Positions 59,950-64,000 of a stretch of 64,000 nt of DNA are shown here, piece by piece. This stretch comes from Pedobacter sp. MC2016-05 (lineage in GTDB: Bacteria; Bacteroidota; Bacteroidia; Sphingobacteriales; Sphingobacteriaceae). Each line of letters begins with the position of its first letter. The first letter of the stretch is position 1. The notes below the pieces were generated by a model, which was not told the DNA's origin, searched no databases, and was given only the letters and a program-made list of their open reading frames with translations. Made by a program: the position numbers and the translations under genes. The stretch lies in assembly GCF_026239735.1 (NCBI RefSeq), contig NZ_JAPIVT010000021.1, positions 32,723 through 96,722 of the forward strand. The letters run 5' to 3'.

Positions 59950-60147
59950 ATGCGGTTAGGAACAGTAAAATTTTATGATGATGAAAAGGGATTCGGCTTA
60001 ATAACGCCTTCAAACGGTGGGAAAGATTTGGTTGTTTCCGCTCAAGGATTGGTAGATAAAATTAAAACAAAAAATATTGTGGTCTTTGATTTGAATTTTT
60101 CTAATAGCAACGTGGAGGTGATTAAAGTTTCAGTATTAAAATCTTAA
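59950..60147 (+). CDS. Divergent cold-shock-domain protein
   Basis: 65 residues from ATG 59950 (a GTG at 59947 precedes it). The first half is a cold-shock start (LGTVKFYDDEKGFGLITPSN), but RNP-2 is changed: KDLVVSAQGLVDKI instead of FVHIT. It keeps KGFGLI. It is translationally close to the canonical csp and may be a partner with altered RNA binding. A terminator follows at 60171. Confidence 0.85.
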   Translation: MRLGTVKFYDDEKGFGLITPSNGGKDLVVSAQGLVDKIKTKNIVVFDLNFSNSNVEVIKVSVLKS

Positions 60148-60170
60148 GTCATCATCTATTAATAATATTT

Positions 60171-60204
60171 AAAAAGCGAACTAATACTAGTTTGCTTTTT
60201 TTTT
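60171..60204 (+). terminator. Terminator of the csp pair
   Basis: The stem AAAAAGCGAAC / GTTTGCTTTTT (one G-U pair) with an 8-base loop and T8, 23 bp after the second csp stop. Confidence 0.78.
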
Positions 60205-60446
60205 GAGTAAAATTCGGCGTCCGGATGCATTGATATGCTATATAGCTTGCGTTTAAAATGAAAGACCATTTGATAAAAAGGCAGCGCTAACTCTTATATG
60301 GATTGCGGTTCAAAAGATATCTTCTGAAAATTTAATACACTGCAAAGACGCTAAAATTATAAAAACTTAATATATTGTACCTAATATCTAAATCACTGTC
60401 TCATATACAATGCGAACGAAATCCTTTAAAAAAGCTTAATACCTCT

Positions 60447-61223
60447 ATGATACAGCTGGAGGTTATCACCGGACATTACAAAAGTGAAATGGCGTTGCCA
60501 GCCAATTTCCCAATGAGAATATTGGTTGTAAAAGAGGCTCGCGGATGTTTGCGCATGAATTCTGGAGATTACGATTTGTTAAATGGAAGAATATTTTTTA
60601 TCCCTGAGGAAGGTTTAGTTCGGTTGGATGGAGAAGTAATAACAGCCTATTGGTTAACTTTTAGTAGTGTTTTGTATGCAGAATTCCTCCTTCAACACCT
60701 CGATCCGTTGGCAAAAAATCTTTTTCTTAAACTCTCATACCAGGATTTAGATGAGAACGGGTCGAAAAAGACTTTTAGTTTGCTCAAACAACTTCAAAAA
60801 GAGATTGATGCGCAAAAAGATGCTGCATACCTGTCACAATATTTGTCGTTATTTTTAGGTTACACCGCAAATTTAGATGGCTATCTGGCTGCACTCAGCC
60901 TAGATGAACTTCAACAAGTTTTACGCTTTAGGGCAATTTTAGAACAATTTTATAAGCAAGAACGTTCTATTAAATTTTACGCCGAAGGTATGGGGATAAG
61001 TCCAAGGAAATTAAACTTGTTTTTGGACCATGTTTTAGGCAAAAGTCTATCGGCACTGATTAAGGATAGAATAATGAGAGAGGCAGAAGAACTTCTGTTA
61101 CATTCTGATTATTCGGTAGATGAAATTGCAGCTATTCTGGGTTTTGAAAGAACTTCTAACTTTACAACAAACTTTAGAAGATACAAGGGTATTTCGGTAA
61201 ATCAATTTACGCTTCAGGAATAA
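60447..61223 (+). CDS. AraC-family transcriptional regulator
   Basis: The start is placed at ATG 60447 (IQLEVITGHYKSEMALPANF); an in-frame start at 60375 adds 24 unlikely residues. 258 residues. The N-terminal part looks like a cupin-type ligand domain; the C-terminus carries the double HTH: SIKFYAEGMGISPRKLNLFL then DHVLGKSLSALIKDRIMREA, and YSVDEIAAILGFERTSNFTT. Target genes are not evident. Confidence 0.87.
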   Translation: MIQLEVITGHYKSEMALPANFPMRILVVKEARGCLRMNSGDYDLLNGRIFFIPEEGLVRLDGEVITAYWLTFSSVLYAEFLLQHLDPLAKNLFLKLSYQDLDENGSKKTFSLLKQLQKEIDAQKDAAYLSQYLSLFLGYTANLDGYLAALSLDELQQVLRFRAILEQFYKQERSIKFYAEGMGISPRKLNLFLDHVLGKSLSALIKDRIMREAEELLLHSDYSVDEIAAILGFERTSNFTTNFRRYKGISVNQFTLQE

Positions 61224-61451
61224 AAAATTAATGCTGCTTTTAAGAAATAGATCTGATTAGATTTAATTTCTTGCAAGAAACAGATTTTATTACCTCACCA
61301 CATATCTTGCCTCGGCGCCATACGCGTAAAGTAGTCTGGCTGTTTCTATTCAGCCGCATTAATTTAAAGCTAAATTAAAAATTCTATTTTAAAAACAAGA
61401 AATTTTAATCCAAATTAAATGTCAATAACGAGCTAAAGGTAAGGGTTTATG

Positions 61452-62720
61452 CTAATCTTCAAAGAGATATCCACTATAAGCTAATCCCTTCGCCACACTT
61501 TTAAAGTTATCTCCAGAATTTAGCGGAATATGGGGGAATTTGGTTCTAAATAAATTCTGTATCGCAGAAACCATCGATGTTCCTCCAGTTAAAAATAAAC
61601 AATCGATCTCATTGGCGTTTATTTTATAAGTCTCCATAAATTGATTGAGGTAAACTTCTATCTTATTTACATCCTTTTCGATAATGTCATTGTATTGATT
61701 TAATGAAATATTCTCATCAATTTCAATATCCATGTTAGAATACTTAAAGTCGGAAGCAGGAAGGTCAGACAACTCTATTTTTGTTTTTTCTATCGATCTA
61801 AATAAGGAGTAGCCGAGGTTATTTTCTATCAGTGTAATTAAATTTTTAAACTTCGGATCATTTCCTGAATAATAATAATACTCCTCAATCTCTTTTTGAA
61901 TCTTTAAACCATTAAAGAAATTCATTTTATCCCAAGTACAAATGTTAGCAAATAGCGATTTAGGAACATTTAATATTTTGCCTGGTGTAGCTTGATAGGT
62001 AGTATTTTTTCCAAAGTATGGTGTTCCTCTATCCCACATAAATGCAGAGTCCAAACTATCGCCACCAATGTAAATGCCTCCCGAAGCTATCATATCATTC
62101 TTCCTGTCTTTGCTGCCAACTTTTTGCGGATCTAGAATTAAATAGGTGAAATCTGTTGTTCCTCCCCCTAAGTCGGCTACCAACACCCGTTCTTTGTTAG
62201 TAATCGTTTTTTCATAGGCAAACGCGGCGCCGATCGGTTCAAATTGGAAACGGACATCTGTAAAGCCCGCATTTTCTGCGGCTTTCTTTAATCGGCTCTG
62301 CGCCAGACTATCTTTTTGGGTGTTATCATCATCAAAAAACACCGGACGTCCGATTACTGCCTTTTTGCATTCCCCACTAATAATTTTATCAGCTTTTGCC
62401 TTTAGATCTTGCAAAATCAACGTTACCAAATCGGCTGCGGTGTATCTTTTGTTATGGATCCTGGTTTCGGTAAAGGTTGTTCTTGATAGAATTTGCTTAA
62501 TAGATTTGATAAATCTGCCTTTCATTCCATCATTCAAATAGGCTTCAATTGCCTTTTCGCCAACAATATGACTTTCGCCATTTACAAAGCTTTTCGCTTC
62601 TGTAAAATAAATTAAAGAGGGTATGGAGATGGTTTCCACAATCACTTTTTTTTCTTCATCATATATAGATAGCGCCGAATTGGTTGTCCCAAAGTCGATA
62701 CCGTACAGAAACTTACTCAT
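61452..62720 (-). CDS. Hsp70-like protein (YegD type, no substrate domain)
   Basis: 422 residues. The actin-like ATPase begins YGIDFGTTNSALSIYDEEKK; phosphate-2 loop VLVADLGGGTTDFTYLILD; adenosine motif CLFLTGGTSMVSAIQNLFRT. The peptide-binding domain of DnaK is absent, as in YegD/HscC-like relatives. Its role is probably a specialised chaperone or regulator. Single gene. Confidence 0.87.
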   Translation of the reverse strand: MSKFLYGIDFGTTNSALSIYDEEKKVIVETISIPSLIYFTEAKSFVNGESHIVGEKAIEAYLNDGMKGRFIKSIKQILSRTTFTETRIHNKRYTAADLVTLILQDLKAKADKIISGECKKAVIGRPVFFDDDNTQKDSLAQSRLKKAAENAGFTDVRFQFEPIGAAFAYEKTITNKERVLVADLGGGTTDFTYLILDPQKVGSKDRKNDMIASGGIYIGGDSLDSAFMWDRGTPYFGKNTTYQATPGKILNVPKSLFANICTWDKMNFFNGLKIQKEIEEYYYYSGNDPKFKNLITLIENNLGYSLFRSIEKTKIELSDLPASDFKYSNMDIEIDENISLNQYNDIIEKDVNKIEVYLNQFMETYKINANEIDCLFLTGGTSMVSAIQNLFRTKFPHIPLNSGDNFKSVAKGLAYSGYLFED

Positions 62721-63038
62721 GGTTAACGAATTTTTGTATGTGTTTAAGAAATCCTTATTTTAAGCAGGATCTATATTCAGCTATGCTGAAATGATATGAT
62801 AAAACTGATTAAACAAAAGCTAAAAACTACTTTTTCGTAATAATTTAAGGCGCAAATGTTGCAAAAAATTGCTTGATAAATAACAATATTGAAATTTATT
62901 TTAAAGCGATAAAATAAGCGCCTGAAAACCAAAGTATATCATATTACGTTCATATCTTTACACGTCATCCAATTGTGGATGTCATCTTGATGAACTCGGA
63001 GTATCGCCCCTGTACAGCGGGTAGGTAAAACCAGAAAA
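62721..63038. other. Gene-free region between Hsp70-like and desaturase genes
   Basis: AT-rich promoter region for two divergent genes. CATCCAATTGTGGATG (62966-62981) is a perfect-ended palindrome flanked by GTCATC on both sides, possibly a degenerate dispersed repeat or operator. Nothing else is supported. Confidence 0.4.
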
Positions 63039-64000
63039 ATGAAAATCATCACCAAATTTCCTTCAGCAGGTTGTAACAGTTTTTATGCAGAAGTTAGGCA
63101 AAGGGTAAATCAAGGTTTTATAAATCGCGGTTTAACGATTAATGCTAATGGATTTATGTGGCTGAAAACAATTATATTTCTAAGCATTTTCTGCATCCTG
63201 TATTTTACCATTTTATTTTCGGATGTAAAGTTTATTTATTTAACGCTGCTCACTTTGAGCCTGGGCGTTACCTGTGCATTTATAGGTTTTAATGTTTGCC
63301 ATGATGCCATTCATGGTTCATTTTCTGCAAATAAAAAGGTAAATAAAGCGTTAGGGATGATCTTCCACTTGCTTGGCGCCAGTCCGTATGTTTGGAATAT
63401 TACACACAATGTGGTTCACCATACTTACACTAATATTCCTGGTCATGATGAAGATATTGAGATTGCGCCAGGACTAATTCGAATTTGTAAGGAAGATGAA
63501 CTAAAGCCGCATCAACGCTTTCAACAGTGGTACGCTTTTCCATTATACGGCTTGGCCTCGATCTCGTGGGCATTGCGAAAAGATTATAAAAAATTCTTTC
63601 AGAAGCGGGTTGGTGCGAGGGAAAATGTTCATCCGAAAATCGAATATTTTAATCTGTTTTTTTATAAGTTTCTATATTATTTTTTATTTATTGCAGTTCC
63701 AATTCTGGTGATGGATGCTGCCTGGTGGCAGGTGTTAATTGGTTTTGTGGTCTTGCATATTGCGCAAGGGGTAACCATGGGGCTGGTTTTTCAATTGGCA
63801 CACGTAGTTGAGGGAACCGCCTTTCCAGTTCCTGATGCCGTTGGTAATATGGAAGAAGTTTGGGCTGAACATCAAATGCATACCACAGCAAATTTCGCTA
63901 CAAATAGTCCCGCTGCTGCCTTTTTTCTTGGCGGATTAAACAGGCAAATTGAACATCACCTCTTTCCGAAAATATGCCATGTTCATTATGGCTGGATATC
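63039..64000 (+). CDS. Fatty-acid desaturase, cut by window end
   Basis: From ATG 63039 the frame is open to the window end (320 residues, C-terminus missing). TM segments alternate with the three histidine boxes of membrane desaturases: HDAIHGS, HNVVHHTYTNIPGHDED and NRQIEHHLFPKICHVHYGW, the last of the QxxHH front-end type. It introduces double bonds into acyl chains with O2, probably for membrane fluidity. Confidence 0.93.
   Translation, partial: MKIITKFPSAGCNSFYAEVRQRVNQGFINRGLTINANGFMWLKTIIFLSIFCILYFTILFSDVKFIYLTLLTLSLGVTCAFIGFNVCHDAIHGSFSANKKVNKALGMIFHLLGASPYVWNITHNVVHHTYTNIPGHDEDIEIAPGLIRICKEDELKPHQRFQQWYAFPLYGLASISWALRKDYKKFFQKRVGARENVHPKIEYFNLFFYKFLYYFLFIAVPILVMDAAWWQVLIGFVVLHIAQGVTMGLVFQLAHVVEGTAFPVPDAVGNMEEVWAEHQMHTTANFATNSPAAAFFLGGLNRQIEHHLFPKICHVHYGWI

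Overview
The window looks like a chromosome segment of a Bacteroidetes bacterium, most likely from the Pedobacter / Sphingobacteriaceae group. The evidence is AT-rich intergenic DNA, promoters of the TAnnTTTG type, a tmRNA with the tag GENTYALAA, several outer-membrane beta-barrel proteins ending in Phe, a DUF1573 protein, a CvfB-like protein, and an E1 alpha/beta fusion of a 2-oxoacid dehydrogenase. Most of the window is ordinary housekeeping DNA. No rRNA, tRNA or CRISPR array was seen.

Layout. (1) 1-8.1 kb is an accessory region. Small unknown genes, all on the minus strand, are packed between imperfect palindromic elements of about 126-137 bp that resemble integron attC sites. No integrase is visible, so it looks like a cassette array without an integrase. 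An IS66-family element (345-2708, 22-bp inverted repeats, exact 8-bp target duplication) sits inside one of these palindromes; its tnpC has a -1 frame change exactly at an A_AAA_AAG heptamer. Several array genes are decayed. (2) 8.3-16.3 kb: an M28 peptidase lipoprotein, a cluster of related outer-membrane beta-barrel genes, an FMN reductase and an Fsr-like exporter. (3) 16.6-36.4 kb: clpB, pyrE, a NUDIX hydrolase, an ECF sigma factor with a membrane partner, coaD, rsmD/DUF3822, a DAC-like (DACNV) protein, a RecD-like helicase, a CvfB-like protein, a heterodimeric ABC exporter and an SMP-30 protein. (4) 36.5-42.5 kb: ssrA, an aminotransferase, DUF1573 and the fused E1 gene. (5) 42.6-47.2 kb: a TPR histidine kinase and a convergent LytTR regulator. 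An IS1634-like remnant between them is bounded by a 509-bp direct duplication that leaves both genes whole. (6) 47.3-56.2 kb: an aromatic amino-acid cluster (aroC, aroA, DAHP synthase/chorismate mutase, pheA, and separately aroB). pheA is preceded by a 20-codon leader peptide full of Phe and Tyr codons and a terminator/antiterminator pair, a classic ribosome-mediated attenuator. (7) 56.2-64 kb: proline dehydrogenase, HAD hydrolase, cold-shock genes, an AraC regulator, an Hsp70-like protein and a truncated fatty-acid desaturase.

Dispersed palindromic repeats fill many intergenic gaps (cores GAGGCACGAAGCAATCT, CTGAGCTTGTCGAAG and TTCTCCACTTCGGTCGAAATGAC), together with a MITE-like repeat ended by TGTATCATA. 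Several genes carry single-base frame changes, most in homopolymer runs. These may be sequencing errors, real decay or, for tnpC, programmed slippage; the window alone cannot decide. All family names come from reading the translations; no database search was run.
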